DNA of 10,535 nucleotides, taken from NCBI GenBank assembly GCA_025964065.1, contig JAOPZO010000365.1, positions 1 to 10,535 of the forward strand, read 5' to 3'. Origin of the DNA: Solirubrobacterales bacterium (lineage in GTDB: Bacteria; Actinomycetota; Thermoleophilia; Solirubrobacterales; Solirubrobacteraceae). This document shows, piece by piece, positions 1-6,786 of the stretch; position 1 is the stretch's first letter; every line of letters begins with the position of its first letter. The notes below the pieces were generated by a model. The model ran no database searches. It was given only the letters and a program-made list of their open reading frames with translations, and had not been told where the DNA came from. Both the position numbers and the translations under genes were made by a program.

Positions 1-42
1 GCGCATCTGCGGGGCCTGCCCCCGCCGATGCGTTCCTGGCAT
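1..42 (-). CDS. Possible 5' end of a further gene, cut by the window edge
   Basis: An ATG at 42 (minus strand) opens 14 codons without a stop before the window ends (start MPGTHRRGQ). It lies 3 nt after the stop of the ABC ATPase gene, as a downstream operon member would. There is no convincing Shine-Dalgarno sequence, and the stretch holds a GC hairpin that could instead be a terminator. No family can be named from 14 residues. Confidence 0.22.
   Translation of the reverse strand, partial: MPGTHRRGQAPQMR
9..25 (-). terminator. GC-rich hairpin just after the exporter operon
   Basis: GCGGGG (9-14) and CCCCGC (20-25) form a 6-bp perfect stem with a 5-nt loop, about 20 nt past the stop of the ABC ATPase gene on the minus strand. 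There is no T-tract after it, so it is at best a weak or factor-assisted terminator. It competes with the reading of 1-42 as the start of another gene. Confidence 0.25.
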
Positions 43-45
43 CCG

Positions 46-792
46 TCACGCGGTCACCGTCCCCATCGTGCGGTGGTAGAACGCCATGCCCTCGGCGGCC
101 GGGCCGTCGAACTGCACGCGTCCGTGGTCGAGCACGACGACGCGCTCGCACGTCCGCTCGACGAGCGAGGCGTCGTGGGAGACCAGCACGAGCGTCGCGC
201 CGCCCGCGACCGCGTCGGCGATCCGCGCCTCGCACTTGCGCTGGAAGGCCTCGTCGCCGACGGCGAGCACCTCGTCGATGAGCAGCGTGTCGGCCTGCAG
301 GTGTGCGGTGATCGCGAAGCCGAGCCGCACGAACATGCCGCTCGAGTACGTCTTGACGGGCGCGTCGATGAACGTCCCGAGCTCGGAGAACTCGATGATC
401 GCCGGCGTCACCGCCTCGATCTCCGCGCGGGAGAGCCCGTGGAGCGCCCCGCTCAGCTGGATGTTCTCCCGCCCCGAGAAGTCGCGGCCGAAGCCCGCGC
501 CGAGCTCGAGCAGCGAGACGACGTTCCCGCCCGCCTCCATCGTCCCCGCCTGCAGCGGGATGATCCCGGCGAGCACCCGGAGCGTCGAGGACTTGCCGGC
601 GCCGTTGCGTCCGACGATGCCGACCGTCTCGCCCGGCGCGATGCGCAGCGAGACGCCGTCGAGCGCCCGGACCGGCTCGGGCCCGTCCGCGCGCCTGCGC
701 AGCAGCAGCTCCTTCAGCGTGCCGCCGCGGTCGGCGCGCATGGAGAACGAGCGCGTCGCGCCCGCGAGCACGATCTCGCCGGGAGCGGCCAC
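46..792 (-). CDS. ABC-2 polysaccharide/polyol-phosphate exporter, ATP-binding subunit (Wzt/TagH/KpsT type)
   Basis: Cytoplasmic ATPase that would power export of a lipid-linked or finished glycan through the neighbouring permease. The 248-residue protein has Walker A GRNGAGKSS at residues 61-69, a family-typical LLELGAGF..DFSGREN stretch at about 94-110, a signature-like YSSGM at 149-153, Walker B LLIDEVLAVGD at 170-180 and the H-loop VSHD at 204-207. The GTG start at 792 was chosen because it overlaps the permease stop (TAGTG) and leaves the usual N-terminal extension before the ATPase core. It ends soon after the nucleotide-binding domain, so it lacks the C-terminal glycan-recognition domain of long Wzt proteins. 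The exact substrate cannot be read from the sequence. Confidence 0.93.
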   Translation of the reverse strand: MAAPGEIVLAGATRSFSMRADRGGTLKELLLRRRADGPEPVRALDGVSLRIAPGETVGIVGRNGAGKSSTLRVLAGIIPLQAGTMEAGGNVVSLLELGAGFGRDFSGRENIQLSGALHGLSRAEIEAVTPAIIEFSELGTFIDAPVKTYSSGMFVRLGFAITAHLQADTLLIDEVLAVGDEAFQRKCEARIADAVAGGATLVLVSHDASLVERTCERVVVLDHGRVQFDGPAAEGMAFYHRTMGTVTA

Positions 793-1580
793 TAGACGAC
801 CACCGCCAGCTCGCCCTGCAGGCGCACGAAGAGCGCCCGGCCGACGGTCACCGCGACCGCCGCGGCGACCATGACGTAGGCGAGCGTCGCGAGCGACGGC
901 ACGTCGCCGGCGTAGACGATCGCGCGCACGCCCTCGATGAACGGCGAGACCGGGTTGACCCACTCGAGGACGAAGCGCGCGGCCGGCTCGTCCGTGATCC
1001 GGTCGGGCCGGAAGAAGATCGGCGAGAGGAAGAACCACGGCAGCAGCACGGCGCTCAGGATGGGCGCGACATCGCGGAAGTACGCGTGGAGCACCGAGAC
1101 GGCGAGAGCGCACCCGAGCGTGAAGACGTAGGTCGCGGCGAGCACGAGCGGCAGCAGCAGGAGCGCGGGCGACGCGGTGCCGCGGAACGCGAGCGTCACG
1201 ATCGCGACGAGCGCGAGGACGGCGCAGAACGTCACCATCTGGACCGAGACGACCGCGGCGGGGATCGTCTCGCGCGGGAAGCGCGCCTTCCGGATCAGCG
1301 AGCCCTGGTCGAGCAGCGACGGAGCGGCGCCGAGCAGCGACTGCGAGAAGAACATCCACACGACGAGGCCGACCATCAGGAAGAGCGGGTAGTCGTCCTC
1401 GCTCGCGACGTCGAAGACGATGCCGAACATCAGGTAGTAGGCGCCCATCAGCACGAGCGGGTTCACGACGTACCAGGCCACCCCGAGCAGGGAGCCCTGG
1501 TACTTCTGGCGCAGCTCGCGCCGGACCATCTGCTCGAAGAGGAAGCGGAAGCGCAGGTAGTCAGCCATCCAGCCCGGCAT
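792..1580 (-). CDS. ABC-2 polysaccharide exporter, permease subunit (Wzm/TagG/KpsM type)
   Basis: Integral membrane half of the exporter, 262 residues, the normal family length. An amphipathic N-terminus (LRFRFLFEQMVRRELRQKYQGS) precedes about six hydrophobic segments, near residues 33-55, 64-84, 115-132, 139-165, 174-190 and 230-250. The YFRDVAPI motif after the fourth segment is typical of ABC2_membrane (PF01061) glycan exporters. The ATG at 1580 is used; an in-frame ATG at 1568 is the alternative, and neither has a well-placed Shine-Dalgarno (GAGGGG lies 14 nt upstream of 1580). The stop overlaps the ATPase start by one base, so the two are translated together. The start is only 41 bp from the divergent hydrolase gene. 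Confidence 0.92.
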   Translation of the reverse strand: MPGWMADYLRFRFLFEQMVRRELRQKYQGSLLGVAWYVVNPLVLMGAYYLMFGIVFDVASEDDYPLFLMVGLVVWMFFSQSLLGAAPSLLDQGSLIRKARFPRETIPAAVVSVQMVTFCAVLALVAIVTLAFRGTASPALLLLPLVLAATYVFTLGCALAVSVLHAYFRDVAPILSAVLLPWFFLSPIFFRPDRITDEPAARFVLEWVNPVSPFIEGVRAIVYAGDVPSLATLAYVMVAAAVAVTVGRALFVRLQGELAVVV

Positions 1581-1609
1581 TGTCGCGGGTTGCGCCCCTC
1601 GTGCGCGGG

Positions 1610-1621
1610 TAGCGCCGCGGC
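1610..1621 (+). promoter_or_regulatory. Possible leaderless -10 element for the hydrolase gene
   Basis: GGTAGCGC precedes the ATG at 1622, with TAGCGC at 1610-1615 and 6 nt to the start. It resembles the GGTAGnnT boxes before moaX, the mutase and ferritin but lacks the final T and is one base closer. There is no Shine-Dalgarno sequence, in keeping with leaderless initiation. Weak when taken alone. Confidence 0.35.
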
Positions 1622-2365
1622 ATGTTCCAGCCAGATGTCGTCCCGGGGGTCCACCGGGGCTGCGATGCCGACACGAACTGGTACCTCCTGCAGGAGGACG
1701 ACCGGCTCACGCTCGTCGACGCCGGCCTGCCCGCGTCGTACCGGACGCTGCGGTCCGGGCTCGGCGAGCTCGGGCTGCCGATGACCGCGATCCAGGCCCT
1801 CGTGCTCACCCACGGGCACTTCGACCACGTCGGGATGGCCGAGCGCCTGCGCCTCGAGCTCAACATCCCCGTGCTCGTGCACCCCGCCGACGTGGAGCTC
1901 ACGAAGCATCCGATGACCTACCGGACCGAGCGCCGCCGGGAGCGCTACCTGCTCACCCAGGTCCAGGCGCTCCCGGTGATGGCGCGGCTCGCCCGCGCCG
2001 GCGCCTTCCGCCCCGCGCCCGTGCAGCAGGTCACGACGTTCGCCGACGGGCAGGTCCTCGACGTGCCGGGCCGCCCGCGGGTCGTCTTCACCCCTGGCCA
2101 CACCGACGGCCACTGCGCGCTCTTCCTCGAGCAGGCGAACGCGGTCATCTCGGCCGACGCGCTCGTGACGCTCGACCCGTACACCAACCGCCGCGGCCCC
2201 CGGCTCGTCGCGCGTGCCGCCACCGCGGACGTCCAGCGCAACCTCGCGTCGCTCGACGCGCTGCAGGAGACCCGTGCGCAGGTCGTGCTCCCCGGCCACG
2301 GCGAGCCCTTCCGCTCGGGCGTCGGCGCCGCGGTCCGCATGGCCCGGCAGGCCGGCGCCGCCTGA
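1622..2365 (+). CDS. Metallo-beta-lactamase-fold hydrolase
   Basis: A 247-residue, probably soluble, zinc-dependent hydrolase. The metal-binding set is complete: THGHFDH with H64, H66, D68 and H69, then H160 in TPGHTDGH, D179 in ISADAL and H226 in LPGHGEPF. This pattern fits the broad glyoxalase II-like/lactonase-like MBL group; the substrate cannot be deduced. The protein begins directly with an MBL strand (NWYLLQEDDRLTLVDAG), so the ATG at 1622 fits. It is divergent from the exporter permease (41 bp between starts) and convergent with the xylanase (9 nt between stops), so it is a separate transcription unit inside the polysaccharide locus. No evidence ties its function to the glycan genes. 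Confidence 0.9.
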   Translation: MFQPDVVPGVHRGCDADTNWYLLQEDDRLTLVDAGLPASYRTLRSGLGELGLPMTAIQALVLTHGHFDHVGMAERLRLELNIPVLVHPADVELTKHPMTYRTERRRERYLLTQVQALPVMARLARAGAFRPAPVQQVTTFADGQVLDVPGRPRVVFTPGHTDGHCALFLEQANAVISADALVTLDPYTNRRGPRLVARAATADVQRNLASLDALQETRAQVVLPGHGEPFRSGVGAAVRMARQAGAA

Positions 2366-2374
2366 GCGCCCGCG

Positions 2375-3424
2375 TCAGCGACCCAGCGCGCGCAGCACGG
2401 ACCGGAACGCCGGCTTGGGCCGGAGCTCCTCGTCCAGCAGCGTCGCGGCGCCGCGGCCCGGCTGGGTCGCCGGGATCCACGAGTGCCGGTCCGTGAAGCC
2501 CCAGAACGTCAGGGAGCGGCAACGCGGGACGGCGCGGCACACCTCGACGACGCCCCTGAAGACCGCGGCCTGCGCGCGGAGCTCGCCCTCGCTCGCCGGC
2601 ATCTCGAGCGCCACGTCGGCCTCCGTGATCGCAACGTCCAGCCCGAGCGCCGCGAAGCGCTCGACGTTCTGCCGGAACCCCCGCGGCATGCCCTCGAGGT
2701 TGAAGTGCCCCTGGAAGCCGACGCCGTCGATCGGCACGCCGCGCGCCCTCAGGTCGCGGGCGAGCGCGTAGAGCGCGTCGCTCTTCGGCCCGGGCGCCTC
2801 CGCGCCGATCTCGTTGAGGTAGAGCTTCGCGTCCGGGTCGGCGGTGCGCGCGGTGCGGAACGCGTCCTCGACCCACCCGTCGCCCATCCCGCGCTGGAAG
2901 ATCGACCGCCGCCGGGAGCCGTCGTCCTCGAACGGCTCGTTCACGACGTCCCAGGTCCGCACGCGGCCGCGGTAGCGCTCGACGACCTGGCGGATGTGCT
3001 CGCGCATGACCTGCTGGACCTCGGGCTCCGGGAGCGCCTCGACCCAGCCCGGCAGCTGGCCGAACCACACGAGCGGGTGTCCGCGGACCTCCTGGTCGTG
3101 CTCCTCGGCGAAGGCGACGAGCCGGTCCGCGCCGCCCCACTCGACCCTCCCGCGCTCGGGCTCGAGCACCGCCCACTTCATCGCGTTCTCGGGCGTGAGC
3201 GTGGAGAACTGGCGCGCGAGCACCTCGCGGTAGCCCGGCTCCCTCTGGAGTGCCCCGTCGTCCACCGCGGTGCCGATCAGCCGGTCCCCCGCACGCTCGT
3301 CCAGCATCCCCGGCAGCGCGACCGCGCCGGGCCCGCGCTCCTCCTTCGCCTGCCGCAGCCCGCCCACGACGAGCAGCACCGCCACGAGGACGACGCCGAC
3401 GAGCGCGATGCGACCGCGGCTCAG
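2375..3424 (-). CDS. Membrane-anchored GH10 endo-1,4-beta-xylanase family protein
   Basis: Retaining glycoside hydrolase of family 10, which cleaves beta-1,4-xylan-type chains outside the cytoplasm. Numbered from the CTG start: hydrophobic anchor at residues 6-23 after SRGR, TPENAMKW at 77-84, GHPLVW at 115-120, acid/base E163 in TWDVVNEP, nucleophile E268 in AITEADV, and the C-terminal FWGFTDRHSWIP. The catalytic domain is complete, with no carbohydrate-binding module. The start is uncertain: the CTG at 3424 forms a CTGA overlap with the upstream stop and keeps the whole signal anchor; the first GTG (3385) would give 336 residues but cut the hydrophobic segment and lose the Arg residues before it. 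Last gene of the run, so probably an enzyme acting on the polymer made here. Confidence 0.9.
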   Translation of the reverse strand: MSRGRIALVGVVLVAVLLVVGGLRQAKEERGPGAVALPGMLDERAGDRLIGTAVDDGALQREPGYREVLARQFSTLTPENAMKWAVLEPERGRVEWGGADRLVAFAEEHDQEVRGHPLVWFGQLPGWVEALPEPEVQQVMREHIRQVVERYRGRVRTWDVVNEPFEDDGSRRRSIFQRGMGDGWVEDAFRTARTADPDAKLYLNEIGAEAPGPKSDALYALARDLRARGVPIDGVGFQGHFNLEGMPRGFRQNVERFAALGLDVAITEADVALEMPASEGELRAQAAVFRGVVEVCRAVPRCRSLTFWGFTDRHSWIPATQPGRGAATLLDEELRPKPAFRSVLRALGR

Positions 3425-4944
3425 AACGCGCCGCGGCGCGTGAGCACGGCGGGGATCGTCTTCACCAGGATGGTCAGGTCCAGGAACGGCGACCAGCGCT
3501 CGAGATACAGGAAGTCGAGGCGGACGAGGTCGTCGAAGTCGAGGTCCGAGCGGCCCGAGACCTGCCACAGGCCGGTGATGCCGGGGAGCACGAGGTAGCG
3601 CTTGCGGTGCCAGTCCTCGAGGCGGTCGAAGTCGCGCTGCGGGAGCGGCCGCGGCCCGACGAGCGACATCTCCCCCCGCAGCACGTTGACGAGCTGCGGC
3701 AGCTCGTCGAGCGAGTACTTGCGCAGGATGCGCCCGATGCGCGTCATCCGCGGGTCCTCGCGGATCTTGAACAGCGCGCCCGCCGCCTCGTTCAGCGACT
3801 CGAGGTCGGCCTGGCGCTGGTCGGCGTCGTGGTGCATCGTCCGGAACTTCAGGCAGTCGAACGGCAGGCCGCCGATGCCGGGCCGCACGGAGCGGTAGAG
3901 GATCCCGCCGCGCGAGGTGCCCGAGACGGCCAGGGAGATCACGAGCAGCAGCGGCGAGAGCACGAGCAGGATGAGGCCGGCGAGCACGACGTCGAACGTC
4001 CGCTTGACGGCGAAGTCGATCCCGTCGAAGACGGGCGGCTTGAGCTCGAAGAGCGGGACGGACTGGCCCGGGATGAACTCCGCGCGGTGGATCAGGATCT
4101 CCATCGTCGACGGCGCCACACGGACGCGGACGCCCTTGCGGTGGCAGCGGTCCACGAGCTCGACCGCCTGCTGCTGCGGGAACTCGGGGTCGGCGATGAT
4201 CACCTCGTCGAGCCGGTTGTCGGCCAGCACTCGCTCGATCTCGTCGAGCGTCCCGAGCGAGCGCAGCCCGTTGTCGGGCCGCGGCGTGATCGAGATGAAG
4301 CCGACGACCTCGATGCCCTCGTGATCGGGCGCGTCGGAGAGCGCGTGCGCCACGGCCTCGATGTGCTTCCCGGTCCCGACGAGCACGGCGCGGCGCTGGT
4401 AGCCCGCGGCGCGCAGCACGACGCCGGTGAGCGCCTCGTACGCCCAGCGGGCCGAGGCGATGTAGACGACCGCGAACGCGAGCGTCCCATAGAAGATGTA
4501 GTAGCTCGAGAACGTCTCGCCGTTCACGAGCGCGAAGACCAGCGTGACGAGCGTCGTCTGGAAGAGCGAGCCGACGATGCGGGTGAGGCCCGGACGGGTC
4601 GCGCGCTCGCCGTAGAGCCCCGAGCGCGCGAAGAGCAGCGCGGTGATGAGGTACGCGAAGGAGATCGTGTCCTCCGTCTCCTGCAGCGACGCCGAGGGGT
4701 TCCAATCGTCGAGCAGCGCGGCCTTGAGCGCGAGCGCGGAGAAGATCGCCGCGAACAGCCCCGCGAAGTCCAGCGCGAGCAGGCTGACCACGCGCGCGAG
4801 GCGCCGCAGCGTGTCGAGCTTCAGGACGAAGCCGAAGAGCGCCGGGCGGCGGGCGCGGACGTCGCGCTCGGGCAGGGGAGGCTGCACGAGCGTCGGCGGC
4901 TCGTCCGTGTGCTGCGCCTCCCTGGTCTCCTGCGTCAAGGGCAT
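3421..4944 (-). CDS. Polyprenyl-phosphate hexose/sugar-1-phosphate transferase (exopolysaccharide initiating enzyme)
   Basis: Membrane enzyme that moves a sugar 1-phosphate from a nucleotide sugar to undecaprenyl phosphate, the first step of repeat-unit or capsule synthesis. The 507-residue protein has four N-terminal membrane segments (about 52-76, 94-111, 122-142, 148-172), a CoA_binding_3/Rossmann-like region with VLVGTGKH near 187-194, a fifth membrane segment (about 318-341) and a C-terminal Bac_transf domain (PF02397) with KFRTM (366-370), SLDELPQ (411-417), SLVGPRP (427-433) and PGITGLWQVSGR (454-465). This is the full WbaP/CpsE-like layout. The ATG at 4944 was preferred over an in-frame GTG at 4992 because GGTGGGAG lies just upstream. 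Which sugar is transferred cannot be told. Confidence 0.93.
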   Translation of the reverse strand: MPLTQETREAQHTDEPPTLVQPPLPERDVRARRPALFGFVLKLDTLRRLARVVSLLALDFAGLFAAIFSALALKAALLDDWNPSASLQETEDTISFAYLITALLFARSGLYGERATRPGLTRIVGSLFQTTLVTLVFALVNGETFSSYYIFYGTLAFAVVYIASARWAYEALTGVVLRAAGYQRRAVLVGTGKHIEAVAHALSDAPDHEGIEVVGFISITPRPDNGLRSLGTLDEIERVLADNRLDEVIIADPEFPQQQAVELVDRCHRKGVRVRVAPSTMEILIHRAEFIPGQSVPLFELKPPVFDGIDFAVKRTFDVVLAGLILLVLSPLLLVISLAVSGTSRGGILYRSVRPGIGGLPFDCLKFRTMHHDADQRQADLESLNEAAGALFKIREDPRMTRIGRILRKYSLDELPQLVNVLRGEMSLVGPRPLPQRDFDRLEDWHRKRYLVLPGITGLWQVSGRSDLDFDDLVRLDFLYLERWSPFLDLTILVKTIPAVLTRRGAF

Positions 4945-4946
4945 GT

Positions 4947-4954
4947 CTCCCACC
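4947..4954 (-). promoter_or_regulatory. Ribosome binding site that decides the transferase start
   Basis: On the minus strand GGTGGGAG ends 2 nt before the ATG at 4944; its GGTGG part is 5 nt away. It is one of the few purine-rich Shine-Dalgarno-like sequences close to a start in this window, and it favours 4944 over the upstream GTG at 4992. Confidence 0.5.
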
Positions 4955-5014
4955 GAGAACGTGCGCGCGCGCCGGAAGTACCGGACTTGCACCCACGCAT
5001 GTGACCCGTGGACG

Positions 5015-5962
5015 CTAGCGCGGCGACCCGACGAGCAGCTCGCGCGCCGAGCCGTCGATGGTGCGGCGGAGCCCCTCGCGGAGGTCGATCGCGGGCTCCC
5101 AGCCCAGAAGCTCCTTCGCGCGGGTGATGTCGGGCTGGCGGACCTGCGGGTCGTCCGTCGGGAGCGCCTCGAAGACGATCTCGCTGCTGGAGCCCGTCGC
5201 CGCGATGACCTCCTGGGCCAGTTCGAGCAGCGTGAACTCGTTCGGGTTGCCGATGTTCACGGGCTGGTGCTCGCCGCTCTCGGCGAGCAGGATCATCCCG
5301 CGGATGAGGTCGTCGACGTAGCAGAAGGACCGGGTCTGGCTGCCGTCGCCGAACACCGTGATCGGCCGGTCCTGGAGCGCCTGGCGCAGGAACGTCGGGA
5401 TCGCGCGGCCGTCGTGCGCGCGCATCCGCGGACCGTACGTGTTGAAGATGCGGATCATCGCCGTGTCCACGCCCTGCTGGCGGTGGTAGGCCATCGTGAG
5501 CGCCTCGGCGTAGCGCTTGGCCTCGTCGTAGACGCCGCGCGGCCCGATGGGGTTCACGTGGCCCCAGTACGTCTCGGGCTGCGGGTGGACCTGCGGGTCG
5601 CCGTAGACCTCCGAGGTCGAGGCGGTCAGGAAGCGGGCGCGGTGCTTCTTCGCGAGGCCGAGGGCATGATGTGTGCCGTAGGAGCCGACCTTGAGCGTGT
5701 GGAGCGGCAGGCGCAGGTAGTCGATCGGGGAGGCGGGCGACGCGAGGTGGTAGACGAAGTCGACCGGCTCCTCGACGAAGAAGGGCTTGACGATGTCGAC
5801 GTGCATGACCTCGAACTCGGGCACGCGGATGTGCTCGATGTTCGTGAGGTTGCCCGTCTCGAAGTTGTCCACGCAGATGACGCGCAGGCCGCGGCGGAGC
5901 AGCTCGTCGCAGAGGTGGGAGCCGAGGAAGCCGGCGCCGCCGGTCACGAGTGCAGTCGTCAT
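5015..5962 (-). CDS. UDP-glucuronate decarboxylase (UDP-xylose synthase), extended SDR family
   Basis: Cytoplasmic enzyme converting UDP-glucuronate to UDP-xylose through an NAD-bound 4-keto intermediate. The 315-residue protein opens with the Rossmann motif TGGAGFLGSH (7-16) and has D32 after the second strand for NAD ribose, the catalytic TSE (116-118) and YDEAK with Y145 and K149. Long stretches match the UXS subgroup as I recall it: HLASPASPIDY, TLKVGSYGTHHALG, STSEVYGDP, HPQPETYWGHVNPIGPRG and FGDGSQTRSFCYVDD. These separate it from GalE and RmlB. It begins 12 nt after the stop of the Cys-rich small gene and is followed 70 nt later by the sugar transferase gene. It implies that the glycan or a side branch contains xylose, or a sugar derived from UDP-xylose. 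Confidence 0.93.
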   Translation of the reverse strand: MTTALVTGGAGFLGSHLCDELLRRGLRVICVDNFETGNLTNIEHIRVPEFEVMHVDIVKPFFVEEPVDFVYHLASPASPIDYLRLPLHTLKVGSYGTHHALGLAKKHRARFLTASTSEVYGDPQVHPQPETYWGHVNPIGPRGVYDEAKRYAEALTMAYHRQQGVDTAMIRIFNTYGPRMRAHDGRAIPTFLRQALQDRPITVFGDGSQTRSFCYVDDLIRGMILLAESGEHQPVNIGNPNEFTLLELAQEVIAATGSSSEIVFEALPTDDPQVRQPDITRAKELLGWEPAIDLREGLRRTIDGSARELLVGSPR

Positions 5963-5974
5963 GTGCCAGCGAGG

Positions 5975-6172
5975 CTAGCGAGCAGCTCGCAGCTGCGGAC
6001 TCCGCGCGGCCTTCAGATCCTTCTTGCGCACGGCGTCCGAGACGACGTACGTGCGCTTGTCCCGGCGCTCCGCGAGGCCCGCGTCCGCGAGCCGCTTGAG
6101 CACGACGGGGCACTTCTTGCAGCGCGGCTTGTCCTTGCAGCAGGACTTCTTGACGGTGACGGTCGTCGGCAT
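5975..6172 (-). CDS. Small Cys-rich conserved-type protein of unknown function
   Basis: A 65-residue, very basic protein. Near the N-terminus is C11-C12-x5-C18-x2-C21 (KSCCKDKPRCKKCPVVLKRL), a tight cysteine group that could hold zinc or an iron-sulfur centre. After it, LKRLADAGLAERRDKRTYVV has the look of a winged-helix recognition helix and wing, then a basic tail. I recall similar small proteins in actinomycetes without a known function. The ATG at 6172 is used: it is divergent from ferritin, and a TAACCT box lies 9 nt upstream on the minus strand. First gene of the minus-strand run, 12 nt before the UXS gene, so possibly co-transcribed. A DNA- or RNA-binding role is only an inference. Confidence 0.75.
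   Translation of the reverse strand: MPTTVTVKKSCCKDKPRCKKCPVVLKRLADAGLAERRDKRTYVVSDAVRKKDLKAARSPQLRAAR
5978..5990. repeat. Short palindrome at the end of the Cys-rich gene
   Basis: GCGAGCAGCTCGC is a 5-bp inverted repeat around CAG, immediately inside the stop of the Cys-rich gene and 16 nt upstream of the UXS start. It could affect coupling between the two genes, but short palindromes are common at this base composition. Confidence 0.25.
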
Positions 6173-6218
6173 GCCCGGCGAAGGTTAGGGACCCCGAAGA
6201 CAATCCGCACCCCCATGG

Positions 6219-6252
6219 TCGGACTTCGGACCGGGCCGGTAGTCTGGCCCCC
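6219..6252 (+). promoter_or_regulatory. Leaderless promoter of the ferritin gene
   Basis: TAGTCT at 6240-6245, inside GGTAGTCT, is a TAnnnT -10 box exactly 7 nt before the ATG at 6253. Transcription would therefore begin at or next to the A of the start codon. Two direct copies of TCGGAC (6219-6224 and 6226-6231) lie upstream, the first centred near -31. No Shine-Dalgarno sequence is present. The same GGTAGnnT-N7-start pattern occurs before moaX and the mutase. Confidence 0.6.
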
Positions 6253-6786
6253 ATGCCCGCGCCCGCCTTCGTCGCCAAGCTCAACGAGCAGATCGCCAAC
6301 GAGTTCGCCGCCAGCCAGCAGTACATCGCGGTCGCGATCTACTACGACGACGAGACGCTGCCGCGCCTGGCGAGCTTCTTCTACTCCCAGGCGATCGAGG
6401 AGCGCAACCACGCGATGATGATGGTCAAGTACCTCCTCGACGCGGACGAGGAGGCGGTCATCCCGGCCGTCGCGGGCCCGAGAAACGGCTTCGCGGACAT
6501 CGTGGAGCCCGTCGCCGTCGCGCTCGCGCAGGAGCGGAAGGTCACCTCGCAGATCGAGGGCCTCGCGAAGGTCGCGCGCGAGAACGGCGACTTCCAGTCC
6601 GAGCAGTTCATCCAGTGGTTCCTGAAGGAGCAGGTGGAGGAGGTCGCGACCATGAGCGACCTGCTGCGCACCGTCGAGCGCTCCCGCCAGAACCCCATGT
6701 GGGCCGAGGAGTACCTCGCGCGCGAGCACGGCACGCCCGAATCCGAGGACCCGACGGCGCCAACCGCCGCGGGCGGCACGCTCTAG
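6253..6786 (+). CDS. Non-haem ferritin (FtnA-type)
   Basis: Iron-storage protein that would form a 24-subunit shell, oxidise Fe(II) and store it as mineral. The 177 residues include the di-iron centre E17, E50, H53, E94, Q127 and E130, the same numbers as in E. coli FtnA as I recall them. E49, E126 and E129, the third-iron (site C) ligands in FtnA, are also present. There is no haem-ligand evidence for a bacterioferritin. The four-helix region ends near residue 160, and the Pro/Thr/Gly-rich tail (SEDPTAPTAAGGTL) is probably disordered. Transcribed alone from a probable leaderless promoter; its stop codon overlaps that of the convergent moaX gene. No Fur/IdeR-type operator was recognised. Confidence 0.93.
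   Translation: MPAPAFVAKLNEQIANEFAASQQYIAVAIYYDDETLPRLASFFYSQAIEERNHAMMMVKYLLDADEEAVIPAVAGPRNGFADIVEPVAVALAQERKVTSQIEGLAKVARENGDFQSEQFIQWFLKEQVEEVATMSDLLRTVERSRQNPMWAEEYLAREHGTPESEDPTAPTAAGGTL

Noticed and set aside
2375..4996. A single 873-codon minus-strand frame covering xylanase and transferase
   Set aside because: Only the last 350 or so codons make a real protein; upstream of 3424 the transferase is read in another frame with clear family motifs.
4993..5011. CCACG/CGTGG inverted repeat between UXS and transferase genes
   Set aside because: Only 5 bp with a 9-nt loop and no T-tract; expected by chance at this base composition.
6027..6055. CGCAC...GTGCG inverted repeat inside the Cys-rich gene, similar to the 35-bp family
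   Set aside because: It spans 29 bp, not 35, and lies in coding sequence. It does contain CGAC and a 6-bp outer stem, so a degenerate relative cannot be excluded, but the strict family criteria fail.
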